Shown: positions 48,301-60,500 of the stretch, piece by piece
How the letters are laid out: each line of letters begins with the position of its first letter
How positions within the stretch are numbered: position 1 is the first letter of the stretch
From: Conus ventricosus
Taxonomy: Eukaryota; Mollusca; Gastropoda; Neogastropoda; Conidae
DNA: 64,000 bases
Assembly (NCBI GenBank): GCA_018398815.1
Contig: CM031611.1
Span: 43,402,921-43,466,920, forward strand
Reading direction: 5' to 3'
Notes under the pieces: generated by a model
The model's input: the letters and a program-made list of their open reading frames with translations, nothing else
The model's database searches: none
Told to the model about the DNA's origin: nothing
Made by a program: the position numbers and the translations under genes

Positions 48301-49527
48301 CCCCAGCCTCCCTGAACCATGTTTTTGTTTATAGGACCCACAGAAGAGGCGACGTTTTCACATGAGACTGTGTGAGCATTCATGGACTAAGGCAAAATGA
48401 CTCTGGCGTTTTCCAGTCAGGTCATCTGCAATACTTCAATGACTAACAGTCTACCACACTCAATTTGAAAAAACGTGTTTGTTACAATCATGCACAGAAA
48501 TGACATTTTTATGCATCAAAGCTGAACTGTGCTTCCTAAAGAAAATATGTGCGTCTTCGGAAACACAGAACTAAGGGTCATACTGAGGGCATTTACTATT
48601 CTACTCGTTTTTTTCATCCCCCGATTAAAAAAAAACTGTTAACAAAATAATCCCAAACAGTCCAGTGTAATTAAATTTGTTCCGAAGGGGAAAAAAGTGC
48701 AAATCAACACTGCAGAGTGGGCAAGTTATTGTTCACTCCTAACAGCATTCACAATATGTATTTCACTACTTACTCACCAAATCACAACAAAAAAGCTGGC
48801 GTGTTATGAATGGTAACAAGAGAGGAATATGTAAAGCCTTTCCAAAACAACAGCAGGTGAATGACCCACAGAGGCAGAAAACAGTGAAAACAGTTAAACA
48901 AATATAAGACTTTAAAATACTGCAGATTCAGAGACAGAGGCAGAAAAGAAGAAAGTCCTGGCACAAAATTTCCATGTGAGGGGGGGGGATAAAACTTCTT
49001 TTGAAAAAGCATCCCCAGCACAGTTCAAGACATATCAATTTACATCATAATTACAAGTAAACAAAGAGAGAAAAAAACAAAACTAAACCACTAACTCTGT
49101 GGTTTATTGCAACATCTGCACACCCCTCAAAATACAGAATGGCTACCATGTTAGATGATGGAGGTAAAAAAAAAAAAAGAAAAAAAGAAAAAAAGAAAAA
49201 GTCGTATAATCGAAATATACATTCTCATGTCAAAATCCGCTTGCAGTTCGAAACAAGTAAATATGGGAGCCAACACCTAAGAACACAAGAACATGAAGAA
49301 AAAAAAGAAGAAGAAGAAGAATTGTTTAAAAAGCGCAAACTACACCAGTTTCACTATTTGAAACACGAATCAATAACAACTGGTTCATATGTGCACAAAC
49401 ATGGTGATGCCGTACAGAGTAAAACAGTGAAATCAATAAATGAAACAAGATCTTCAAACCAGACTTGTATAATCAGAAGTATCACAAACACACACACACA
49501 CAAATTTACACAAGCAAAGAAAACAGA
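45301..49527. other. No gene recognised
   Basis: The first 250 bp are decayed satellite units. Several open frames of 75-150 codons (for example 45788-46189 plus and 47840-47385 minus) show no domain, no splice context and no periodic signal, so none is called. Confidence 0.45.
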
Positions 49528-49710
49528 GAAAAAAAAAGATTTTTTTTTTCTTTACATGGTTTGTTTATGATGTAGAACAAAACGATCAAACAAACTGCAT
49601 GGTGACAAAGTGGATGCATAAAATTCTTTTTTTCTTTAACATTGTTTGTTTATGATGTAGAACTAGAAGATCACACAAGCTGCATGATGACAATGTGGAT
49701 GCATACTCCA
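49528..49710. repeat. ~85-bp tandem duplication
   Basis: TTTGTTTATGATGTAGAAC and TGCATGRTGACAAWGTGGAT occur twice in the same order. Confidence 0.88.
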
Positions 49711-50317
49711 ATGCCAGGTTCAGGCAACTAATATAAAAATTTTAAAAAACGCTTTATGAACGCAACAAAAGGCACATGTCAATGCAACTTGAAAACAAAT
49801 GTTGTAACATATGATACAGCAACCCATGTCCTGTGCTTTAACAAATGGACCTGATCATGTATGTCAAAGCATCTGACAGGTGACATCATGGAAAACATGC
49901 GAGGCTTGAGGTTTAATGGTCCTCAGTGCCCCAAACTGACAACTGGGAACATCTGTCAGAAAAGTGGTTTATTCTGGATGCTTTCCAACCTGCTGCAGTC
50001 ACTTCACTGACGATGAATTTCTCTGAGCAGAAGATACATACTCACATACTATCAGAATTCACTGCTGGTATATTAAGTTTTGTCACTTCTGAGAGGAAAA
50101 TCTAACTCTTGCTTGTGTCTTGAAATTAGGAGAAAAAGGCCAGACTCTGCCAACCAAAAGTAAATACTGGGGAAAGGTGCAAAGGGACAAAGATGGTTTG
50201 TTCGCATGGTTTTTATCTTGCAGTCGCTCCATTTGCATGGGCAAGTAAATGAAGAAAACAAAATCACACACAAAAAGTCATCACAAGAGGAAAGTTGAAA
50301 GTTATAAAACTGATTAT

Positions 50318-50348
<31 letters not shown>

Positions 50349-51030
50349 GAGTTGGTGGGGGGAAAATATCAGTACCTATTTTCATTTTTGAAGAGTCTGA
50401 GTTCGATGCCACTGCTGAAAAACACTGAACAAACCTGTCAGCCACCAAAAAACCTCATCTTCTGCTCATGAGCACAACGAAAAACTCTTCATTCATTGGT
50501 TCTGCTGGACAGTGGAAAGGTAAGAGATGATATTTCTAGCCCACAACGTTATTGAGGGAATGAGATGGCACTCCAAAATTCAGAACTTTCAAAACCCCAT
50601 ATTGGGGAGCTTTTATCTGCAACTGCTGCTGACTGAAGAACCCCATCAAGTTGCTTCATATGGGAAAAGGTAATCATAAGCTGTGAAAACACTACACAAC
50701 ACTTTTGACATGCGCAGTTGCAGCAGGCTGGAGAATGCAGTTGTTGCTGTTGTCATTCAAAAATTGTGCATGCAGTCCACTGTTAGCGCATGGGTCCACA
50801 TGTCTGCTTATTAGTGATCTATTAAACATGCACACTTGCTATGGCACAAGGAAACTCAGTAGAATGAAGGAAGCATTCCTACGACTCTGTATGTTTGAAA
50901 GATCTAGATGGCACCCTCATCCAATACTTGGCCAATGGTCTCCCCTTCTCAACACATAGTGTCTGGGATCAGAGGTAGAGCACAAATTTGTTGTATAAGT
51001 TCGAATCACATCAGCCATCAGACAAACCGC
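49711..51030. other. No gene recognised
   Basis: A-rich run near 50320-50350; nothing else identified. Confidence 0.45.
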
Positions 51031-51545
51031 TCTTTTCACTGCCCATCTTATCCTGTTGTCATTCTTGGTAGGTCAAAAATTGGTAGTTTCACTGCCCATC
51101 TTAACCTTTTGTCATTCTGGCTGGTAGTTTGACAGTCCATCTTAACCTTTTGTCATTCTGGTTATGTGAAAAATTGGTAGTTTACTGCCCATCTTAACCT
51201 TTTGTCATTCTGGTTATGTGAAAAATTGGTAGTTTCACTGCCCATCTTAATTTAACCTGTTTTCATTCTGGTTATGTGAAAAACTGGTAGTTTCACTGCC
51301 CATCTTAACCTGTTTTCATTCTGGTTATGTGAAAAATTGCCACTTTCACTGCCCATCTTAACCTGTTTTCATTCTGGTTATGTGAAAAAATGGTAGTTTC
51401 ACTGCCCATCTTAACCTGCTGTCATTCTGGTTAAGTGAAAAATTGGTAGTTTCACTGCCCATCTTAACCTGTTTTCATTCTGGTTATGTGAAAAATTGCC
51501 ACTTTCACTGCCTTTCTTGACATGAAGTCATTTTGGTATTGTAAA
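51031..51545. repeat. Minisatellite, ~53-bp unit, about nine copies
   Basis: Units contain TTTCACTGCCCATCTTAACC, TTCATTCTGGTTATGTG and AAAAATTGGTAG. Diverged copies continue to about 51880. Confidence 0.92.
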
Positions 51546-52427
51546 AAATTGCTGTTTTCATTGCCTGATTTAACATGATGTCATTCTGGTGATTTTTTTC
51601 TAAAGCCATTTTTACAGCCCATAATAATAACATGTCCTTTTGATGATGTCAAAGATTGCCACGTCTTGATATGTTGTCATTCCAGTGACTGCCATTTTCA
51701 TAGCCCCTGTTAACCTGTTGTCATTTTGGTAATGTCAAAAATTTGCCATTTTTAGTGCCAATTTTAACCTGGTCATCATTCTGGTGATGTAAATTTTTGA
51801 AAAAAAGGCCATTTTCAAGGCCCACCTTAAGCTATCATCATTCTCAATATAATTAAGCTATCATCATTCTCAATATATCAGCAACGTGTTACATAGATCA
51901 CCCCCCCCCCCCCCCCCAATCCCCCTACTCTCCAGGGATGGGTATCTCCATCTGCATAGGTGTGTGTGGATGATGAACCTGAATGGAAAGTAATCTGCAC
52001 TTTCTCCTTCCCATCTCACCTTTCATATCATATTTGGGAAGAGAGGCAGGCAGACAGACAGACAGACAGACAGAGATGTCTCTGGCTCTGTGATTGACAA
52101 AGATGATTCAGTTACCAGAGATCAATCGGGGTGGGGCTGCACCCAGACACAAAATGACAAAACCCTCCAGTCAGGCAATGCTGCACTGAAACCTGCTGAC
52201 ACTGGAAATGAAATGAAGCAGCAGCATATTCTGTCCGCTCACATGTGCACCTGAATAAACAGTGGACTCCTTTTCACACTTCATTCTTTCCTCCCTTTCC
52301 CTGAAGCTGATACATCCTTGAGTAATTTACTGTGACCATAATTGTCTGCAGTATTCCTGTAATACAGATGAATATCTATGAAAGTCTTATATACATAGAT
52401 AATATATAAAAGACTATATATATTTTC
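51546..52427. other. Decayed minisatellite, poly-C run and unannotated sequence
   Basis: Decayed 53-bp units to about 51880, a C run at 51901-51917, a (CAGA)n tract near 52050, then nothing recognised. Confidence 0.6.
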
Positions 52428-53181
52428 AAATCTTTGCCAAGTCATTACTATAATGATGGAAGAATTGTTAACTTGCACTTGTTTTCCCCCACTACTTAAT
52501 TGTTCAGCATTATATTGTTTGGTCGATCAGTGGGCGATTGCATCTCTTAGGAGATCCAAGTAAAGGTTGTTCTGCACAATTCTTAGCCGCTGACAATGCT
52601 TGGGTTATTGAACAGCAGAGCTGACCACTCAGACTGTTCCATATCTTTTGATGTCCCTTGCATCCTTAAATGGATCCTCAAGCACAGGCTCAAAGATTGT
52701 CACCTACATTTTATACCGTTTGCATAATGTTTTTTGTTTTTCAGCAACTTTTTTCCTCTCCACACTTTGGTTTTGTTTTATTCTACTACCTTTCGCTGGC
52801 TGCTTTGGGGGTGGTGTTGGAATCTTTTTTCAACCCTTGGTGGTGAGAACACCACAGAATTACGGACTGTGGTGTGTCTCTATTTGACGCCAAGGGTGTA
52901 GATACAATCAGCTGTGTCTCCTTGAAGAGTCGATCCAGCAGATGCAAGACGTCGAAGCAGGTGATACATATAGATCTGTCTTTGAAAAGGATTGTGATGG
53001 TTCCCTCATGTAGCTAATGAAAGGTTTTATAATTATAATATACATTGTCCCATTTTTTTCATCTTCAACCCCCCATTTTATATTTAAAATTAAAATCTTT
53101 GCCAAGTCATTACTATAATGAAGGAAGAATTGTTAACCTGCACTTGTTTTCCCCCACTACTTAATTGTTCAGCATTATATA
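52428..53181. mobile_element. Unclassified ~750-bp element flanked by ~90-bp direct repeats, copy 2
   Basis: Direct repeats at about 52428-52518 and 53092-53181 share TCTTTGCCAAGTCATTACTA and CCCCCACTACTTAATTGTTC, with only about three differences over ~85 bp. The interior aligns with 11.52-12.05 kb. Short terminal direct repeats around a non-coding ~570-bp body suggest a TRIM-type LTR element, but no TG..CA ends, primer-binding site or polypurine tract was confirmed. Confidence 0.6.
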
Positions 53182-53795
53182 TATATATATATGTATATGT
53201 GACCAAGAATGTAGATGTTCCTAAAGCATCTCCTTAAAGATGCTTTTCAGCTAAGCACCATATAGACCATGGCAGGACTGTTGCTGCCAAAACCCAAGGC
53301 TCCTGATACCTAGGTCTCATCCAGGAGTCAACACCGAGTTCAAGTCGGGTGCAAAAATTGGTCCCAGCCATATAGGAAAATTGGGTGGATTTGGGACCAC
53401 AAAATAGCGACACATTAAAAATCAAAGGTTTCCCTTTCCCCCAAAGTTTTCAATCACAGCTCAGCTGACCAGTTTTTTCAAAGCTATCAAATCATACAAG
53501 AAAAACAAAAAAAACTGATCAGGTCAAATGATCAAGAACGATTATGTCCAGAAAAAAACAAGCAAAATGACAAAAGCAGTTAACAACATGGTGTCTAAAC
53601 TACGGACATCTGATGGCATACAAAACTAGACAGCCATAGGCATTCCCCTTGTTTTACAATTAAAAAATCTTTTAAAAACTGAAAAATATCAAAGTACAGC
53701 GGAGGTGTATTTCAAAAAGCATGTGGGCAAACTGACACTGTAGAATGGTCAGCGAGTGTCCACTTTCAACAGTGTGTACAATGATCACTACCTAA
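53182..53795. other. No gene recognised
   Basis: Short TA tract at 53176-53195. A minus-strand stretch at 53425-53234 is open for 63 codons without a domain. Confidence 0.45.
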
Positions 53796-53863
53796 GCAAG
53801 GGTTGCTTGTAGCCTTGCCGACCGCAACATACCAGGGCTGTCATCACGCTCAAGCCAACGCAC
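53796..53863 (-). mobile_element. Diverged copy C of the ~85-bp retroposon
   Basis: TTGCTTGTAGCC, GCCGACCGCA and AGGGCTGTCATCACG align with copies A and B. The tail is not evident. Confidence 0.7.
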
Positions 53864-55144
53864 CAAAATCATTAAAATGAAGGAAAAAACCCCCATTCAC
53901 ATACCCCTTTAAGGTACACTTTCTAAAAAACACACCGGAACTTTGTTAAAAATATTTCTTCCGTGAAATCTTTGAATCAGATAGAAATGTTCATCTCCCT
54001 CAGGATATTTCAAAAGTAGCCAGACTACACAACAAAACAAGTTGGTATGTATAAGCTGTGGATCAAGATAAAAAAAATTGTTAAAAGGAGTTCCCAAAAA
54101 CAAGATATCAAACGGGTCTACGATGGAAAAAAAAAAAAAAGTAACAGTAAAAGGAAGCCCAGCAAACCCAAAACATGGAGGGAAAAAAAAATGCATATAA
54201 TGGAAAAACGGGGAAGTTATTAACACAGAACTTATAACAGAAGGCAGGGGAGCAAAAACAAAAGGGAACATAACGGATGTAATATAAAACAACTGACCAA
54301 AAAAGTGTTGAACAAAAATCAGAACATAAGACCACTGGGCTGAACATCAAGTTGAAATGTGTGTGTGTGAGTGTGTGTGTGCGTGTGCGTGTGTGTGGAC
54401 GTGCGTGTGTGTGTGTGCGTGTGTGCAAGCGCGCTCGATGTGCAAATGCATACATGTGCATGCTTGCATATTATACAGCATGTCATGTGGTATTATGTAT
54501 GTGTGTGAACACATATCTTGATTATGGCTTGTGTGTGTGTGTTAAAGGGGGATGAAGGTGGTGTATTCATACAGAACAGTTCCTCATTGAAATGGCATCA
54601 TAACTGGTCAATATCATCTGAGTTTTACATTTGGTTATGAATTTTGAAAGAAAATGAATAATGATCACATTCCTGATGGTTAACTGAGGAGCATGAAGAG
54701 CCAACAGCACTAGAAGTATAAAATGACAGAGAATTTCTAATTTTACTCCATTTTAGCAGGCGACATTAGGACAATATTTTTCATTCGATTGCTAAAATTT
54801 TGAGTTTAGACTTCATGAACACACTGCTCTGATTTCAATCAAGTTCAGGCAAGCGAAACAAAATTATTTCAACTGAGTTTAAATACCATCTGCTGCTCAA
54901 AAAACTTTTATTGATTTACATTTCAATCGAATATATGAAACAGGAGTTGCAGCGTGCTATCTTTTGTGTTCTGTGGCCGTCAGTCTCCTCTCATAAATTG
55001 AATGGGGTCATGAAGACACTGAAGAAAGGTGATACATTTTGACTGGATTGAGAACAGCTGCAAAATCTGTTTATATTTAAGGGTACTGAAGATAAAGTAA
55101 ACATACATCAGAGAGTGCATTAAGTATCTTTGTGTGGGTTGTGA

Positions 55145-55183
<39 letters not shown>

Positions 55184-55184
55184 A
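53864..55184. other. No gene recognised; (GT)n at 54360-54425 and 55145-55182
   Basis: Only simple repeats stand out; the rest is A-rich unique sequence. Confidence 0.5.
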
Positions 55185-57150
55185 AAGTCAAAGTCAAAAG
55201 TCAAAATTTTATTTTCAGATGGAAAACATTGAACTAAGCAATAAATCTGCTTTTTACATTCAAGCCATCCCATTAAAAAAAAAAAAAAATTAAAAAAAAA
55301 AAGTCGGTGTGAACGACGACTCTAATCACACAAATTTCTGAAAGTCAGAGCCATAACAACAAATAGATAAACCAGAGAGAAGAAATGGATTGGGAGGGGG
55401 GGGGGGGGGGGGGGGGGGGGTGTTGGGGGGGTGAGGGGGGGGGGGGAGGGGAGGCGGGGGAGGGGGGAGGTAGGGTGTATACAAATAGAGAAGGGGAAAT
55501 TCCATTAAAGTAGAGAGAGAGAGAGAAAACGGAGAGAGAGAGAGAGAGAGAGAGAGGAGATTGGTTAGTGCAATTTGTACATTTTTCTTCACATATGTGC
55601 ACGGTACGTTATTACTCTAAGAAATATTGTCGACACTTGACATACCCTTTCCTCTGAGGCACACACTCTCATGCAGAGCATGTACATAGAATATATATAC
55701 ATATACACATGAATTACACTGTGAAAAAAACATTAAAACCATATTTTCAAAAAAAAGGTTTTGGGATAATGTAGTTATGAACCATGCAGGAGATACCTTT
55801 TAGATTATTTTTAAAACTGGCTTTTATTGTTTATACGTTTGAAAGCGTTGTTGGGGCAAACTTGTTCCATTACATTTCCACCAGAGTATAAAAACTAGAT
55901 TTAATAAAGATTTATTTCTTGGTCTAGGAATAGATAACAAAACAGGATTGCTGTCTATGGATGTTAGTTCTTAAATGTGTCGCTTTATCTTTTTAGGAGC
56001 ATTGCCGTATATAACATTATGCATACACACTGCCTTTATTTAACAAAAGTTCTGTTGTGGAAAGTTAATATACTTAAGTTTTTTTTAATCTTCTCGTAGT
56101 CAGGAGTGCTTGATCTTAACATTACAATTTAGGTGCTTATTTTGTGCATTCGATGATCATTTTTAAGTTGGTTTCACTGCAGCTGTCCCATAATTGTCGA
56201 TGATACTCAATTATTCGATTAAATGTGAGCACGAAGGAAAAGGCTTACGAGAATGGGTATCAAGGAATTCGTAATCTTGGCTGTGAAGTAATTTATTTGA
56301 AAGACGTTTTCCAGTGACTTTGTATGGTCAAGTTCCAACGATAGTCCGTATCATTATTACACCTAGCATTTTATGTGAAATCTACTTCTTCAATTTGTTT
56401 GTCAGGATTTAAACAATGCGTTGAAATTTTGACTTCATTCTTTGCCGTTTTTGTCGAGCACTTACATACCATACATTTGGTCGTGTTTGCATTTAAGGAC
56501 ATATGAGTCAGTTGGGTCCATTCAGAAGTCATGAATATTTATCTTGTATAGTTTGTTTGCTAGTCTATGGGTGTCTGAATCAATGGAATGGAAGCGATGT
56601 ATCGTCGGCAAACATTTCGCACTACATTTAAACTTTAAAGAGGTAAAATCAATTGAAATGATAGAAAACAGAAAAGAAGAGGACTAATACAGTGCCTTTG
56701 TGGTACTCCGATTTGACAGGCAAAAATGTTTGACATTTTGTTGTTAACTGTTTACTGATTGTTTTCTGTTTACATAAAAAGAAGACAAGGAGGAGATTAA
56801 TGATTTCTGGATTTAATTATACAGTGCCCGAAGCCAATTGCGCAGTCCAGCAGAGAAGAATGATTTATACATCAAACGCTTTCTCAAAGTCTATAAAAGA
56901 ATACCAGTAAAATTTATTTTCATTTATACTGCATAGAAGGTATCAACGAGCTGTATGAGGGCTGTATGGACAGGGGAATGATTTTCACGGAAACCAGATG
57001 ATATTCATTGAGTAAATTATTTTTAGCAAGGTAAGAATAGAGGGACTATGCATGTGTTTTCAATAGGCTTTAGTTTAAAGCAGATAAAATAGAAACAGGT
57101 CGTTAATTTGAAGGAGTTGATGTATCACCAGATTTATGGATTGGAAATAA
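55185..57150 (-). mobile_element. Decayed non-LTR retrotransposon (LINE), reverse transcriptase region
   Basis: Read on the minus strand with many frame changes, 57080-56650 retains the SGFRENHSPVHTAL-type motif, a DFEKAFDV-type motif A and a GVPQ-motif B; an FADDTSL-type box follows near 56600. A C-terminal region to about 55790 shows the expected IYGNAP and IPRPR words. A 3' tail of TGACTT units lies at about 55215-55185. Interior simple repeats (poly-G at 55398-55490) interrupt the 3' UTR. All fragments are pseudogenic. The hexamer tail differs from the 31-kb LINE, so this is a different family. Confidence 0.75.
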
Positions 57151-57370
57151 CTTAGCCTTCTAAAACTTTTAGAGGAAAAAGTTTGTTTTCCTCTATGCAC
57201 AAATTGTATAAATAGTTTAGCGTTGTCAGAGATTCACTGGGCATGGAAAACTTTTAGGTATTTTACATCTAAAACCGTCTAAATCGCGGTGCACCAGTTG
57301 TTGTAACAGATTGGAAACTTTACTGCATCCAGTTACCGTCATAGGTTGGAGGAGTAAAAAGGAAATAAGT

Positions 57371-57375
57371 AAATA

Positions 57376-57415
<40 letters not shown>

Positions 57416-57470
57416 GTGTTGTTGTTGTTGTTGTTGTTGTTTGTTGTTGTTGTTGTTGTTGTTTTGTTTT
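57371..57470. repeat. (GT)n and (GTT)n microsatellites
   Basis: Adjacent dinucleotide and trinucleotide tracts. Confidence 0.95.
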
Positions 57471-58139
57471 ACGTCTTTTCACAATACATGATAATTAGCC
57501 AAAAAAAGAAAGAAATCGGAGGCCGAGGAAAAAAGGTTTATACTATGAGTCAAAAGGATTAACTTTTACCTACAGCTATAACACAAAAATTGTAAATCCA
57601 CCTAATCAAAAGATAAAAAAAAATTTTTTAACTCTTCTGTTCATCTCACCACTGACTGTTATCTTTATTTAGTATTTGCAACTGGACTTTTAGCTAAGTG
57701 CAAAAAGAAAAGATATGTTTCATGGCTGACAGGGGATAAGCATGTTGAATAGGCTGTGTGTCAACCTCGGTTTGTAATTTCAGTGGAGGAAGGACTAGCC
57801 AAAGCCCAAACACACTCCACAGCTGCTTTACAAATCTCATTCATATATCTTGCATTTCGTCACATCAAACCACTACAGTCAAGTCTATAACTTTACTATA
57901 TCACTTGATCATAGAAAGAACATCAATGCATATAGAATCAAACAAAATATAAACATTCTTCTTTCCTGAACTTCACCAAAAATCATTTATCTAAAATTCA
58001 TTAACTAATCCCAGGGTTATAAATAGATTTTACTTTTACCTGGCCAGGGTGATCTTAACTATTCACGAAAGCACTTGTCTTTTCTTTTCTTTTTTCTTTT
58101 CTTTTCACTGTTCTCTTTCACAACACGACACAACTGCCT
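57471..58139. other. No gene recognised; may include the outer end of the gypsy LTR
   Basis: No TG..CA boundary could be fixed here. A CT-rich stretch begins near 58075. Confidence 0.4.
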
Positions 58140-59363
58140 GCCCATGGTGTTGGTCTGATGGCGCCTGGTCAGGTAGAGACTGTTGGCGTTGGTCTGTGGT
58201 TTCTGCCTTGGCGAAGTGACGCTTGCCGGTATGAGGTCGAACCCCCGGTTAGGTTAGTGAACAGTGACTATTAACATCGAATCTGTTCTCCTTTCTTTCT
58301 TCCTGCATTATCGCATTGCACTCCTCTCTCTCTCTCTCTCTCTCACTCTCTTCTATGTCTGCTCTTATCTAATGGACATGTTTGCTTTTTCTTTTCTTTT
58401 TTTTTTTTTCTTTTCTTTCTTTTCTTCTTCTAATTAGAAACTCTTCTCTCTCTCACATCTCTCTCAGTCCTTTCCTCTGCAGACTATCTCATGCTAATCT
58501 CTAACTTGGTTCTCTTCTCTCCTCCCCTCATCTCTCTCTCTCTCTGCCCTTTCTCCTGCAGAGCTCCACTCAGAACATCTCTCGCCCTATCTCTCTGTTC
58601 GTTCTTCCCCTCGTTCTCCCCTCTCTTCATCTCTCTGCCTTTTCCCTCGTGCAGAGACTACACCTAAAACCTCCTCATCTCTCTGTCTCTGTTCGTTCTC
58701 ATCTCCCTGCCTTCCTGTAGGCGAGGAGCCTACTCTCCCGAACTCCCCCTCCTCTCTCCCCTTTTCTGTTCGTTTCTCCCTCTCTCCTCTCTCACTCACG
58801 CATTCCTTTATCTCCAACTGTCCAAGGGCCAGTACCTTTGGGTCAGTATTTTTACCCTGACACCCGAGTTGTCTCCCTCTAATTCCATTGGAGTTTCAAA
58901 TCATGACAGTCCCTCTACACGCCTTACTCTCTGTGGTGGTCAATTGGTCATTTAATTGATTAGCCAGATTTCACCCCCCACCACACACTACCTTCCCCCC
59001 TTCCCTACTTCACTGGCGCGGTGTGGCTTAAGTGGTGGACACTGGTCAATCTAAATTGGCCAGCTGAGTCTGGGTAGGCCTCACGAGTCTAACAAATGAC
59101 GTGGTTCACAAAGTGGCCGGATAAGGCTGGCCCAGGTACTGAGGTCCGTCTGGGCAGACATCGAGGCGTCGGTCAAAGCCGCTTAGTCAGTCTAGGTGGG
59201 TCGGACCGTCTCGGTGAAACCTCTCCACTAAGCTTAATTGGCCGGACCCGACCTATGGCCCGTCTTCCTGACGCCTAGAATGTTTGAGTTAGGACTTAGG
59301 TCCGAACTGGCTGGGGCCGAGTGTTTCCCGAAGTTAGGTTGTTTAAATTTTTTGACCGTGACA
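58140..59363 (-). mobile_element. 3' LTR of a Ty3/gypsy-type element (outer edge not located)
   Basis: On the minus strand the LTR begins TGTCACGGTC at 59363, directly after a polypurine tract. The first 8 bases equal those of the solo LTR at 14218. It is GC-rich for about 400 bp, then strongly CT-rich on the plus strand (58320-58800). The lower boundary is a guess; no matching ...CGTGACA end was found, so the LTR may be truncated or rearranged. Confidence 0.6.
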
Positions 59364-59377
59364 ATTTCCCCCTTGCA
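59364..59377 (-). other. Polypurine tract adjoining the 3' LTR
   Basis: Minus-strand GCAAGGGGGAAAT ends immediately before TGTCACGG. A polypurine tract at this site primes plus-strand DNA synthesis in LTR retrotransposons. Confidence 0.7.
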
Positions 59378-59929
59378 AAAGACATGCTCCGCATTGTCTC
59401 AAAACAACGGTACAAAAAGGACAACAACCGAATTTGCTGACACACAGCTACACGCGCAAAGTTTGAAAAATACTTTACAACCAACGGTTCATAAGTTATA
59501 AAATATACATTAGTGAATACCACTCCAATGAGTTATCATTGACGTGCGCTCTTTCGTTATTTCAACTCATTTTATAACGACCTCTGTGCGCACTTATGCA
59601 ATTCCCCTACCTGCGATTTGCCACATCTTCTCTTCACAATTCTTATGAAAAGCACAATATAATATGATCACGATCCATGACACTTCACTGAGGAATCTCC
59701 ATCCTCACTTTTTGCAAATAATGCATCACTACACAAGCGACTGTATGCTCCAAGCATAACTACATCCACATGAACAAGTCTCACAAAGAAAATATGAACA
59801 AGTCTCCCCACAAAAAAAAAATATGAACCCTAGCCAACTGGGAATGAACCCATATCCAATCAACATAACTGGAATCAACACATATTATCAACAAAGCACC
59901 CGGATATGACTGACTTCCTCTGAGTTGCA
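59378..59929 (-). other. Non-coding spacer between the RNase H end and the 3' LTR
   Basis: About 550 bp with stops in all minus-strand frames and no integrase zinc-binding or DDE signature, although Ty3/gypsy elements normally encode integrase here. Confidence 0.6.
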
Positions 59930-60500
59930 GCTTGCTAGACTACACGACTTAAATAGTCAGCTCCGACATTCTGTCGACCTGGGATGTACTGCACCGATAC
60001 CTGTAGGGCTGCAGTGCCATTGCCCAACGCAGAACCTGCTGTTTTTCAAACTGCGCCTCCTGCAGGAATTTGAGTGGTTGATGATCCGTCTCGATCACGA
60101 ACTCTTTCCCATACAAGTATTTGTGAATTTCTGCACGGCCCACACAACAGCTAAACACTCCTTCTCCCCCGTTGCGTACCCTTCTTCACACTTTGTCAAC
60201 TTCCTGCTAGCATATCTCACAGGAAACTCGACCTCTTCATGCTCCTGCAACAATACTGCACCTATCCCCCCACCTGATGCATCTGTCCGCAACAAAATTG
60301 GTTTGGACATATCTGGTAGCTTCAAGATGGGACGGGAACCTAGTCTTTCCAACACCGTCTGCAGTGCTTGCTCTGCAGCGTCTGACCACTCGACCACTGC
60401 CGGTTTCCCTGCCTTGACCAAATCACTGAGAGGACTCGTGATTGCTGCGAAATTTGGAACAACTTCCTGTAGAAACCAATAAAACCTAGCATCCACCTTT
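59930..60500 (-). mobile_element. Ty3/gypsy pol fragment: reverse transcriptase connection and RNase H
   Basis: The minus-strand frame starts at the gap edge with RT C-terminal sequence (FAAITSPLSDLVK), then RNase H motifs RTDASGGGIGAVLLQE, ETDHQPLKFL and a terminal GADYLSR. Frame breaks near 60122-60127 and 59993-60003 are both single missing bases, the same polarity as those in the PRDM-like gene. The upstream pol and gag would lie in the gap. Described as a fragment only; coding capacity is not intact as assembled. Confidence 0.88.

Noticed and set aside
49139..49570. 143-codon plus-strand open frame rich in Lys and Glu
   Set aside because: It arises from A-rich simple sequence (AAAAAG and GAA runs) with no domain or splice context.
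57759..57770. TGTCAACCTCGG as the outer end of the gypsy LTR
   Set aside because: The inverted-repeat match to TGTCACGG is imperfect and no target duplication can be tested because the other end lies in the gap.
58140..58260. tRNA-like B-box (GGTCGAACCCC) suggesting another SINE
   Set aside because: No properly spaced A-box was found, and the sequence lies within the putative LTR.
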